Positions 1 through 5,890 are shown, counted from the stretch's first letter. The stretch: 6,876 bases of DNA from Candidatus Kaiserbacteria bacterium (GCA_016182285.1 JACOXQ010000033.1:2194-9069), one strand, 5' to 3'. Numbers and translations are program-made. The notes: a model not told the origin generated them from the letters alone.

Positions 1-1
1 C

Positions 2-340
2 AAAGTGTCCAATCTCTCCAAGGAGTACGCGCGCGTGAATCTCGATATCGGCGTCTCGTATGCATCCGACATTGAGAAGGTGATTGAGGTGGTAAATGAG
101 GTCGGCGCGGCGCTCGCCATTGACCCTCTCTGGAGAGATAAAATCATCGCGCCGCCGAAATTCCTGCGCGTAGACAAGTTTGCCGACTCGGCCATCATCA
201 TCAAGATACTTGGCGATACCCAGCCGCTGGCGCAGTGGGAGGTCGCGGGTGAACTGCGCAAGCGCCTGAAGATAGCATTTGATAAAAACAAGATTGAAAT
301 CCCGTTCCCACAGCGCGTTGTCCACGTTCCTGATGAATAA
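2..340 (+). CDS. MscS-family mechanosensitive ion channel, C-terminal part (5' end outside window)
   Basis: This is the last 112 codons of a small-conductance mechanosensitive channel, a membrane protein that opens under tension and releases solutes during osmotic downshock. The frame is already open at base 2, so the pore helices lie upstream of the window. The visible part is the cytoplasmic C-terminal alpha/beta domain. Family signatures are a VNLDIGVSYASD segment, the GDTQPLAQWEVAGELRKRLK stretch, and the near-terminal IEIPFPQRVVH motif, followed by VPDE and a TAA stop. The ending is standard for the family, with no long extension, so the gene appears intact at this end. The valine GTG at base 5 could be read as a start, but it falls inside the conserved domain and is almost certainly internal. 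The stop is followed by an imperfect inverted repeat (344-366) without a T-run, so no clear terminator is seen. Family assignment is confident; the exact subfamily cannot be judged without the pore. Confidence 0.9.
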   Translation, partial: KVSNLSKEYARVNLDIGVSYASDIEKVIEVVNEVGAALAIDPLWRDKIIAPPKFLRVDKFADSAIIIKILGDTQPLAQWEVAGELRKRLKIAFDKNKIEIPFPQRVVHVPDE

Positions 341-485
341 ATGCCGTGGTGAGTTCGGCATCACGGACGGGGTGTCTAGACTTTTGTGTGAAAAGACGCT
401 AAAATGCAAGGATAGGTCGAATATTGCCAGCCTAATCACTCAGTGCGTTACGTTCCATTGTGATGCAACGCCTGCAACTTTCATC
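341..485 (+). other. Intergenic region and putative 5' leader of the small transcription unit
   Basis: No convincing protein gene lies here on either strand. It starts with an inverted repeat, CCGTG (344-348) and CACGG (362-366), which overlaps a competing pair, ATGCCG (341-346) and CGGCAT (356-361). Neither is followed by a T-run. A promoter lies at 377-405. Downstream of it, CAGTGCGTT (441-449) can pair with AACGCCTG (467-474) with one bulged T, giving an 8-bp stem in the presumed leader. I see no known riboswitch or RNA family. Confidence 0.4.
377..405 (+). promoter_or_regulatory. Sigma70-type promoter of the small transcription unit
   Basis: The -35 hexamer TAGACT (377-382, 4 of 6 to TTGACA) and the -10 hexamer TAAAAT (400-405, 5 of 6 to TATAAT) are separated by exactly 17 bp. 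Transcription would begin near 411-413. It is the best-spaced two-box promoter in the window, and it lies after the MscS stop and before a strong terminator, as expected for a short independent unit. Consensus matching alone is not proof. Confidence 0.5.
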
Positions 486-578
486 ATGGATGAAAACCAG
501 AAACCGGCACCTAACCCGATGCCAGACGAGAAGAATGGGGAGGGCGAGAATTCGACTCCCGCAGAAGGCACGAATTAG
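486..578 (+). CDS. Possible 30-residue acidic, Pro/Asn-rich small protein, unknown function
   Basis: An ATG at 486 opens a 30-codon frame ending in TAG at 576-578, followed 12 bp later by a strong terminator. The peptide has 5 Pro, 5 Asn, 5 Glu, 2 Asp and only 2 Lys, so it is clearly acidic and probably disordered. It has no membrane segment and no Cys. The frame stays open upstream to 279, but that part overlaps the MscS gene and does not look like protein, so the methionine at 486 is the sensible start. There is no Shine-Dalgarno site before it. In favour: own promoter, terminator just after the stop, and a hydrophilic composition unlike a random frame. Against: very short, no recognised family, and the unit could equally be a non-coding RNA. 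I do not recognise it. Confidence 0.35.
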   Translation: MDENQKPAPNPMPDEKNGEGENSTPAEGTN

Positions 579-590
579 TTTTTACCGGGG

Positions 591-628
591 AAAACCCGAT
601 GCACAGAGCGCATCGGGTTTTCCTTTTT
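591..628 (+). terminator. Strong Rho-independent terminator
   Basis: A perfect 12-bp stem, AAAACCCGATGC (591-602) and GCATCGGGTTTT (610-621), encloses the 7-nt loop ACAGAGC. It is followed by CC and TTTTT (624-628). It closes the small transcription unit and separates it from the ATPase gene, whose start is only 26 bp further on. Confidence 0.9.
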
Positions 629-635
629 ATGCAAA

Positions 636-644
636 TGGTATCCT
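636..644 (+). promoter_or_regulatory. Extended -10 promoter of the ATPase gene (likely leaderless start)
   Basis: TG at 636-637, one base, then TATCCT (639-644) form an extended -10 element 9 bp before the ATG at 654. A start site 7-8 bp downstream of the box would fall at 651-652, leaving almost no 5' leader. There is no Shine-Dalgarno site, and the strong terminator just upstream means the ATPase gene needs its own promoter. No good -35 is seen. Confidence 0.45.
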
Positions 645-653
645 GTAAGTATC

Positions 654-3326
654 ATGGCGCTTTCTTGGCACGCGGAGGACCTGACTGCTATCTATGGAGA
701 ACTTCAGACAAACGAAGCTGGGTTGCGCGCCGACGAAGCTACGCGGCGTCTGAAAGAAGACGGTTTCAACTCTCTTCCAGAAACCAAGCCGGACGGGTAT
801 CCGATCATTTTCTTGCGGCAGTTCCAGAGCCCGCTCATATACATCCTGCTTATAGCGAGCGCCGCAGTGTTTTTCTTGGGCGAAGTCACCGACGGTTCCG
901 TCATCCTCGCAGTGCTTCTATTCAATGCGATAGTGGGAACGATTCAAGAAGGCCGCGCACAGAACACCCTTCGCGCTCTTAAACGATATGTAGAAACTAC
1001 CGCCACGGTCGTCCGCGACGGAACTGAAATTACTATTCCCGATTATGAGGTAGTGCGCGGCGATATACTCGTTCTCCGTGAGGGAGAGAAAATTCCAGCC
1101 GATGCGCGACTGGTCGCCTTAAGCGGATTGAAAGTAGATGAGGCGGCGCTTACCGGAGAATCCGAACCGGTCGGCAAGACAGTTGAAATTATAGACAAGA
1201 AAAACATTCCTGTCGCAGAACAGAAGAATATGGTGTTCAAGGGAACCAATATTTTTATCGGCAATGGTCAGGCAGTGGTTGTGGCAACTGGGGTGAATAC
1301 CGTTATCGGCACAATCGCCAAGGAAATCTCCTCCATTGATACGGAAATACCGCTCAAGGCGAACATACGCTATCTCTCTCACGCAATTATTGCGGTGGTT
1401 GGAGTGATTAGCGCCGCGCTTTTCATATTCGGATTAATCAGGGGAGAGGAAACCATCACCATCTTTGCGACGGTTGTTTCGCTCGCGGTGTCGGTCATTC
1501 CAGAAGGTCTTCCCATCGTTATAACGCTCGTGCTCGCCACTGGCGTGTGGCGGATGAGCAAGCGCAACGCACTCGTGAAGAAGTTGCAGGCGGTTGAGGC
1601 GCTCGGGCAGGCGCGAGTCATTGCCGTAGACAAGACCGGCACGATAACGAAGAACGAGCTGGTCGTCCGCGAAGTCTGGGCGGACAATAAGACTTTTTCC
1701 ATTAGCGGCATCGGCTACGAACCGGAAGGGTCGGTTACTTTAAACGGTTCGATTGTGGACGCGGCCAACCATCCTGAATTGCTCCTTGTCGGCAAGATGG
1801 CGGCGCTTGGCGCCAACGCGCGCGTGTTTTTCTCCAAGAGCGAACAGCGATGGCGGGTGGCCGGCGACCCGACTGAGGCAGCGATACGGGTTTTTGGGGA
1901 GAAGACTGGCTTCAAAAAGGACGATGCGCTGCGCGAATCGCCTCTCGTTTCCGAAATTCCTTTCGATTACCAGCTTAAGTATCATGCCGCCGTTTTCGGA
2001 GCAGAGGAGAATAATTTGCTAGTCGTGAGCGGCGCACCCGAAACAGTGCTTGCGCTTAGCGTGCATATTCGGCGCGACGGCAAGAACCATCCGTTCGGAC
2101 ACGACAATCATGAAGAGGCCAAGAGAATGTTCGCAGAAATGTCCGGACGCGGATTGCGTGTCGTGGCGATAGCAATGCGGGAAAAATTCTCCGGGCCTCT
2201 CTCGCCCGATGCGATTGAGAACCTGACTTTTATCGGCTTCTTCGGCATGCAGGACATTCTGCGACCGGAAGTCGCCGAAGCGATGGCGCGAGCGTCATCT
2301 GCCGGCATCAAGGTGGTGATGATTACCGGCGACTATACGCTTACCGCTCGCGCCATCGCCAAGGAAGCAGGCGTCTGGCGAGAGGGTGACGAGATATTGA
2401 CCGGAGCGGAAATGGATGGAATGTCGGACGATGAGCTTAAGGTGCGTGTTGCGCGTGTTTCCGTCTTTGCGCGCGTGACTCCGGAACATAAGTTGCGGAT
2501 TATTAATGCGTATAAAAAACGCGGTGAGATTATCGCGATGACCGGCGATGGAGTCAATGATGCGCCGTCTCTGGTAGCCGCCGATCTTGGCGTGGCGATG
2601 GGCAAAGCGGGTACGGAAGTTGCGAAAGAAGCGGCGGACATCGTTCTTCTGGATGACAACTTTGGGAACATTGTTTCTGCCGTGGAGGAGGGCAGAAGTA
2701 TTTATAAAACTATTAAAAAAGTAATACTGTATCTTTTTGCGGGAAGTTGGGGGCAGGTACTGACTATACTCGGTTCGCTTTTTATTGGATTTCCTTTGCC
2801 GCTTCTGCCGGCGCAGATTATTTGGCTGAACTTCGTCACAGACGGTTTCCTAGACGTGTCCTTAGCTATGGAGCCGAAGGAAGAGGGACTGCTGCGCGGC
2901 AACTTTGAGCGGCCAAAAAAATACCTCATTGATAAACTTATGGTCAAACGCGTGGTCTTCATGGCGATACCGATGATGATTGGAGCCCTTTTCGTTTTCA
3001 GCGAGTACTTCAGAGATGATCTCGCTAAAGCCTGGACAATGACCCTCACTACTTTGGCGATGTTCCATTGGTTCAATGCCTGGAATTGCCGGCATGAATC
3101 CAGGTCCATTTTCCAAATGAATCCTTTTTCAAATATGTTCTTGGTTGGCGCCACTCTCATTATAATTTTCCTGCAACTTTTGGCAGTGTACAACCCGCTT
3201 ATGCAGAAGTTTCTGCATACGGTACCGCTCGAACTTTCGGAATGGCTGATGATCATACCGATAGCAGTGTCAGTCATCGCAGTAGAGGAGATTCGCAAGT
3301 ATTTCTACCGGAGACGAATCTCGTAG
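654..3326 (+). CDS. P2-type cation-transporting ATPase (Ca2+-ATPase-like)
   Basis: An 890-residue ATP-driven cation pump of the inner membrane, full length for P2-ATPases. In order: N-terminal cation-ATPase domain (about 4-58), TM1-TM2 (59-97), actuator domain with TGES at 167-170, TM3-TM4 (243-297) with PEGLP at 283-287, phosphorylation site DKTGT with Asp326 as the phosphorylated residue, nucleotide-binding domain (SGAPE at 459-463), hinge GDGVND at 631-636, then TM5-TM10. PEGLP and the TM6 motif WLNFVTDG (Asn726, Thr729, Asp730) point to Ca2+-type pumps. Aligned by hand to SERCA, site II ligands are kept (Glu284, Asn726, Asp730). Site I ligands are altered: Asn768 to Ser698, Glu771 to Gln701, Glu908 to His805. 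This suggests one ion per cycle or a different ion, so the substrate is uncertain (Ca2+ most likely; Na+, K+ or Mn2+ possible). The start at 654 follows a -10 box by 9 bp. The pcm gene begins 55 bp after the stop. Confidence 0.93.
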   Translation: MALSWHAEDLTAIYGELQTNEAGLRADEATRRLKEDGFNSLPETKPDGYPIIFLRQFQSPLIYILLIASAAVFFLGEVTDGSVILAVLLFNAIVGTIQEGRAQNTLRALKRYVETTATVVRDGTEITIPDYEVVRGDILVLREGEKIPADARLVALSGLKVDEAALTGESEPVGKTVEIIDKKNIPVAEQKNMVFKGTNIFIGNGQAVVVATGVNTVIGTIAKEISSIDTEIPLKANIRYLSHAIIAVVGVISAALFIFGLIRGEETITIFATVVSLAVSVIPEGLPIVITLVLATGVWRMSKRNALVKKLQAVEALGQARVIAVDKTGTITKNELVVREVWADNKTFSISGIGYEPEGSVTLNGSIVDAANHPELLLVGKMAALGANARVFFSKSEQRWRVAGDPTEAAIRVFGEKTGFKKDDALRESPLVSEIPFDYQLKYHAAVFGAEENNLLVVSGAPETVLALSVHIRRDGKNHPFGHDNHEEAKRMFAEMSGRGLRVVAIAMREKFSGPLSPDAIENLTFIGFFGMQDILRPEVAEAMARASSAGIKVVMITGDYTLTARAIAKEAGVWREGDEILTGAEMDGMSDDELKVRVARVSVFARVTPEHKLRIINAYKKRGEIIAMTGDGVNDAPSLVAADLGVAMGKAGTEVAKEAADIVLLDDNFGNIVSAVEEGRSIYKTIKKVILYLFAGSWGQVLTILGSLFIGFPLPLLPAQIIWLNFVTDGFLDVSLAMEPKEEGLLRGNFERPKKYLIDKLMVKRVVFMAIPMMIGALFVFSEYFRDDLAKAWTMTLTTLAMFHWFNAWNCRHESRSIFQMNPFSNMFLVGATLIIIFLQLLAVYNPLMQKFLHTVPLELSEWLMIIPIAVSVIAVEEIRKYFYRRRIS

Positions 3327-3329
3327 GTA

Positions 3330-3358
3330 CCGCTCGGCATCGCGGCTTTTGCGTTTTT
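3330..3358 (+). terminator. Weak candidate terminator after the ATPase gene
   Basis: CCGC (3330-3333) and GCGG (3342-3345) can form a short GC stem with an 8-nt loop. It is followed by CTTTTGCGTTTTT, an interrupted T-run (3346-3358). The stem is only 4 bp, so read-through into pcm is likely. Confidence 0.3.
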
Positions 3359-3368
3359 AGGAGAGAGT

Positions 3369-3374
3369 TATACT
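3369..3374 (+). promoter_or_regulatory. -10 element of pcm (likely leaderless start)
   Basis: TATACT (5 of 6 to TATAAT) ends 7 bp before the ATG at 3382, which places the transcription start at or next to the start codon. A purine-rich GGAGAGAG lies at 3360-3367 but is too far from the ATG to be a normal Shine-Dalgarno site. No clear -35 is present. Confidence 0.45.
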
Positions 3375-3381
3375 TGTCTCT

Positions 3382-4026
3382 ATGACGCAGAGAAAAGGGA
3401 TGCCGCCGCTCGTCGCACATCTGAAGCAGACCGGAGTTCTTCGCTCAGCGCCGGTACTCGCGGCTTTTGAAGAAATTGACCGCGCCGATTTCGTCCCGGA
3501 AAATCTGAAGCCGCTTGCATACGAAGACACGGCGCTTCCGATAGGAGGAGGGCAGACGATATCGCAGCCGTACACGGTGGCCTTCATGCTTGAGCAGCTG
3601 CAAGTGCGCGGCGGAGATACCGTGCTCGAGGTCGGTTACGGTTCCGGGTGGCAGACGGCGCTTCTCTCCCATCTCGTCGGTCCATCGGGGCGCGTATATG
3701 CATTTGAGGTTTTGCCGACTCTCTGCAGGCTGGGCGAAAATAATCTTGAGAAATATCCGCATCTGGCGCGCCGCGTGCAATTTCTATGCCGGAGCGGCGA
3801 AAAAGGATACCCGGAAAAAGCTCCATTTGATCGGATTATCGCCGCCGCAGAAGTGGCTGAAGCGCCACCTGCGTGGCGAGAACAGTTGAGGCCTTCCGGG
3901 CGCATGATGTATCCGAAAAACAGCGCGCTCATATTGGAGGAAAAAAGGCGGGATGGTTCAATCAAGGCGGCGGCATTTCCCGGCTTCGCATTCGTGCCGT
4001 TTGTAAAAAATGCAGGCGACAAATAA
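3382..4026 (+). CDS. pcm: Protein-L-isoaspartate O-methyltransferase
   Basis: This cytosolic enzyme methylates, with S-adenosylmethionine, the isoaspartyl residues formed in ageing proteins, so that they can revert to normal aspartyl bonds. It has 214 residues, the usual bacterial size. Seen in order: the family signature PIGGGQTISQPY (53-64), SAM-binding motif I VLEVGYGSGW (81-90), an acidic residue at the end of the next strand (Glu109 in YAFEV), the FDRIIAAA strand (149-156), and PSGRMMYP (171-178) where most members have a GGRLVIP-like segment. One oddity is that the GDG usually found before the FDRI strand reads RSG at 138-139 here, so a conserved Asp is missing. The gene lies 55 bp after the ATPase gene and 20 bp before the metallopeptidase gene. 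It has its own -10-like box, but co-transcription of both is plausible. A repair enzyme beside a peptidase suits a protein-maintenance pair, which is inference only. Confidence 0.92.
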   Translation: MTQRKGMPPLVAHLKQTGVLRSAPVLAAFEEIDRADFVPENLKPLAYEDTALPIGGGQTISQPYTVAFMLEQLQVRGGDTVLEVGYGSGWQTALLSHLVGPSGRVYAFEVLPTLCRLGENNLEKYPHLARRVQFLCRSGEKGYPEKAPFDRIIAAAEVAEAPPAWREQLRPSGRMMYPKNSALILEEKRRDGSIKAAAFPGFAFVPFVKNAGDK

Positions 4027-4034
4027 TTTCCTAA

Positions 4035-4040
4035 TATATA
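4035..4040 (+). promoter_or_regulatory. -10 element before the metallopeptidase gene (possible leaderless start)
   Basis: The 20-bp gap after pcm contains CTAATATATAACG. TATATA (4035-4040) ends 6 bp before the ATG at 4047, and an overlapping TAATAT (4032-4037) ends 9 bp before it. There is no Shine-Dalgarno site. The AT-rich run may be an internal promoter or only spacer sequence. Confidence 0.35.
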
Positions 4041-4046
4041 ACGACT

Positions 4047-4436
4047 ATGACCCGCGAAGAATTTGAAAAATCAGCGGAAGAAGGATTCTTGCTCCTCCCG
4101 AAAAAAATCCGAGAGCGCATCCGGAATGTAGCGCTTCTGGTGGAAGACGAGCCGTCAGAGGATGTGAGAAAGAAAGAGGGACTTGAAGAAGGCGAGACTC
4201 TGCTGGGACTGTATCAGGGCATACCGAATACGGCGCGCGGCGATTCCTACGGCATCGGCCCTACTGTCCCGGACACCATCACGCTTTTCAAGCTGCCTAT
4301 AGAAGAAGCCGCTTGCGGCAAGCCTGAAGAAATTCGAAAAATAATAGCCGAGACTATCTGGCACGAATACGCTCACTACTTCGGCATGGACGAAAACGAA
4401 GTGCGGCTGCGTGAAGACGCGCGCGGCGGCCTCTAA
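4047..4436 (+). CDS. Minimal-zincin metallopeptidase family protein (PF06262-like)
   Basis: A 129-residue cytosolic protein with no signal peptide or membrane segment. It carries a zinc-peptidase core HEYAH (106-110) followed by YFGMDE, matching the minimal zincin (Zincin_1, PF06262) pattern of about 120-130 residues. His106 and His110 would bind zinc and Glu107 would activate water. In the HExxHxxGxx[H/D] spacing the third-ligand position is Glu116, with Asp115 one residue earlier, so the third ligand is uncertain. Upstream, the LLGLYQGIP segment (53-61) and the DTITLFK strand match the family's usual layout, where a glycine-rich loop and an edge strand precede the active-site helix. Physiological substrates of this family are poorly known. 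The start lies 20 bp after pcm, without a Shine-Dalgarno site. The stop overlaps the stop of the convergent dehydrogenase gene by 4 bp. The protein ends soon after the active-site helix, as is normal here. Confidence 0.85.
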   Translation: MTREEFEKSAEEGFLLLPKKIRERIRNVALLVEDEPSEDVRKKEGLEEGETLLGLYQGIPNTARGDSYGIGPTVPDTITLFKLPIEEAACGKPEEIRKIIAETIWHEYAHYFGMDENEVRLREDARGGL

Positions 4437-5398
4437 GAAACAATGTTCGTCGGCGAGCCGGCTCCAAAACTTTTTATGTTTTCAATAGTCGTGTTCAAGA
4501 TGCGCTCAACCGCTTCGGTTGTGTTGAAGGCGAGATGCGGTGTCACGATAACGCGCGGGTGTTCTATTAAGTAATGATTTTCCAGCGCGGTCCTGATCGC
4601 TTCGGCGTTCGGATGCGGCGCTGTGAGTAGTGCCGCCTCGTCATTCATATCGCCCTCTTCTTCAAGCACGTCCAGCGCGGCGCCGGCGAGCGTGCCGCTC
4701 TTAAGAGCTTCAACGAGAGCGTCAGTCTCCACCACTGCGCCGCGAGAAGTATTTATGAGATATGCGCCTTTCTTGAATGAGCCGATGTTTTCTTTGTTGA
4801 TTAAGTGGTGCGTGTGCGCGTTGTATGGGACGTGGAGAGTAACGATATCGGAAGCCGCAAGAAGTTCCGGCAAAGTCGCATACGTAAAATTGAGTGTTTT
4901 AGCGAGATCGTCATTTCTTGTCACATCAAATCCGAGAACCTTCATACCGAATCCGTTCGCCATGCGAATGGCATGAACTCCGATATGTCCGCAGCCGACG
5001 ACGCCGATAGTCTTGCCGGCCAAGTCAAATCCGCGCAGGCCGCTCGGGGAGAACGCGCCGTCGCGCACGCGCTCGTCGGCGTCAATGACGCGGCGCGAAA
5101 GCGCGAGTAGAAGCGCGAAAGTAAATTCGGCAACCGTGTTCTCGCCATAAAATGGCACATTCACAACTGCGATTCCACGCGCCTTCGCCGTATTCAAGTC
5201 AATATGGTCATATCCAGTTGACAACTCCTCCTCGCCGATTTTTGATTCTATAAAAGTGCATAGCACATCTGCATCTGGATCCGTAAGCTCCGGGAACGCA
5301 GCGAGCGAACCCTCATGAAAAGTAATCTCCTCATCCGGCAACTTCGCCTTCACATATGCCTCTTCCCACGCCTCTCCCGAAAAGTAATGAATTTTCAT
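4433..5398 (-). CDS. D-2-hydroxyacid dehydrogenase (D-lactate dehydrogenase-like), with a probable in-frame deletion
   Basis: An NAD-dependent cytosolic enzyme of 321 residues, probably reducing pyruvate or a related 2-keto acid and so recycling NADH in fermentation. Seen: the FYGENTVAEFTFALLLALSR segment (83-102), the Rossmann motif GCGHIG (135-140) with Asp158 at the end of the second strand (NAD preference), and the catalytic set Arg219 (NTSRG), Glu248 (DVLEEE) and His288 (TPHLAF). The C-terminal half fits D-lactate dehydrogenases best. Oddity: SKIGEEEL (52-59) runs directly into STGYDHID (60-67). Relatives normally have about a dozen residues between these, ending in the core strand LKFIATR. 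Loss of a buried strand may impair folding. The start ATG at 5398 follows a TAATAT box by 6 bp. The 3' end overlaps the metallopeptidase stop. Other 2-hydroxyacid specificities, such as glyoxylate or phosphoglycerate, are less likely. Confidence 0.9.
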   Translation of the reverse strand: MKIHYFSGEAWEEAYVKAKLPDEEITFHEGSLAAFPELTDPDADVLCTFIESKIGEEELSTGYDHIDLNTAKARGIAVVNVPFYGENTVAEFTFALLLALSRRVIDADERVRDGAFSPSGLRGFDLAGKTIGVVGCGHIGVHAIRMANGFGMKVLGFDVTRNDDLAKTLNFTYATLPELLAASDIVTLHVPYNAHTHHLINKENIGSFKKGAYLINTSRGAVVETDALVEALKSGTLAGAALDVLEEEGDMNDEAALLTAPHPNAEAIRTALENHYLIEHPRVIVTPHLAFNTTEAVERILNTTIENIKSFGAGSPTNIVS

Positions 5399-5404
5399 AA
5401 ACGT

Positions 5405-5410
5405 ATATTA
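5405..5410 (-). promoter_or_regulatory. -10 element of the dehydrogenase gene (likely leaderless start)
   Basis: Read on the minus strand, TAATAT (5410 down to 5405) ends 6 bp before the ATG at 5398. The 6-bp gap ACGTTT cannot hold a Shine-Dalgarno site. A -35 at the usual distance would fall on the T-run of the upstream terminator (TTTTTA, 5433-5428), a poor match to TTGACA. Confidence 0.45.
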
Positions 5411-5428
5411 ACACTGTTTGTTTTGTAT

Positions 5429-5455
5429 AAAAAAGCCCCGCCGGAGCAGGGCTTT
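5429..5455 (-). terminator. Rho-independent terminator with UNCG tetraloop
   Basis: On the minus strand AAAGCCCTGC (5455-5446), loop TCCG (5445-5442) and GCGGGGCTTT (5441-5432) form a 10-bp stem with one T-G wobble. It is followed by a T-run that continues to 5429 and then ATA. The C(UCCG)G closure belongs to the extra-stable UNCG tetraloop class. It lies 20 bp after the stop of the small-gene pair and 31 bp before the dehydrogenase start, so it ends the former and insulates the latter. Confidence 0.88.
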
Positions 5456-5474
5456 CCATCGTGGGACGAGGGCT

Positions 5475-5663
5475 TTATGTTCCAGGACGAATATATATCT
5501 TCATGTTGTTCTTGATAGTTTTGCCAACGAGCTTCATTGGCACGGAGCCCCAATTCCCGTTCAGCGAATCAAGCCGGTCTGCCTTTTGTAAGGTGTCTCC
5601 GGGACGGAGACGTTGTCCGTACAGAGCTTTTCCGCCACGCGGGTGGAAATGCAACTTGTTCAT
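5475..5663 (-). CDS. Small protein of unknown function, second gene of a coupled pair
   Basis: A 62-residue protein, basic and hydrophilic, without membrane segment, signal peptide or cysteine. The chosen ATG (5663-5661) overlaps the TGA of the upstream gene in an ATGA arrangement, a strong sign of translational coupling. An ATG at 5678 in the same frame would add five residues and deepen the overlap, and is less likely. The pattern LRPGDTLQKADRLDSLNGNW (19-38), then VP..LVGKTI and a final YIRPGT, reads like a small beta-rich domain. It resembles small orphan proteins of Patescibacteria with a ...W...P...G...WVRP layout, though that is recollection, not a search. A terminator 20 bp after the stop closes the unit. 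Function is unknown; coupling to the CACC protein suggests joint expression in similar amounts. Confidence 0.6.
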   Translation of the reverse strand: MNKLHFHPRGGKALYGQRLRPGDTLQKADRLDSLNGNWGSVPMKLVGKTIKNNMKIYIRPGT

Positions 5664-5890
5664 TCTACTTCGCGCCATTGGGCAACCGAGGCATACACCC
5701 CATTGATTTCCACACTGTCCATTTGAGGGTTTCCATTGGGGTTCTTTTCGGGGAATATTACGACCGTTTCAGCGCAACACGCACACTTTACGCGGATGCT
5801 TGGAGATTTTTTCTTGTTTCCTTTCCGATGTGTCACACGCAACGGGCGTTCGTCCTGATTACCGCCGTAGATTCTGGTTATCGTGGGCAT
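5660..5890 (-). CDS. Small CACC-motif protein of unknown function, first gene of a coupled pair
   Basis: A 76-residue protein starting at an ATG preceded by a GGAGG Shine-Dalgarno site 5 bp upstream, the only strong one in the window. The N-terminal third is basic (HRKGNKKK at 21-28). The segment VKCACCAETVVIF (34-46) has cysteines at 36, 38 and 39. The C-terminal part has VEINGVYASVAQWREVE (60-76). Two or three clustered cysteines before a beta strand suggest metal binding or redox chemistry, but no second Cys/His pair is present, so a complete zinc site would need a dimer or partner. The layout resembles small orphan proteins I associate with Patescibacteria (KC.C....V.I...EINGV.....W), without a known function. 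The stop overlaps the next gene's start by ATGA. The antisense plus-strand frame here lacks protein character. Confidence 0.65.
   Translation of the reverse strand: MPTITRIYGGNQDERPLRVTHRKGNKKKSPSIRVKCACCAETVVIFPEKNPNGNPQMDSVEINGVYASVAQWREVE

Noticed and set aside
350..360. 11-base GAGTTCGGCAT shared in inverted orientation with 5919-5929
   Set aside because: A match of this length is expected by chance several times among all pairs in a window of this size; the surroundings do not match.
551..565. TTCGACT resembling a tRNA or tmRNA T-loop
   Set aside because: The flanking five bases cannot pair as a T-stem, and no acceptor stem or other arms were found.
599..982. Plus-strand frame of 127 codons overlapping the ATPase start
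   Set aside because: It starts inside the terminator hairpin, runs out of frame through the ATPase N-terminus and has an Arg/Ser-rich shadow composition.
2702..3298. Long minus-strand open frame (198 codons) inside the ATPase gene
   Set aside because: It mirrors the conserved TM5-TM10 region of a clear P2-ATPase on the plus strand and has no protein family features, promoter or Shine-Dalgarno site.
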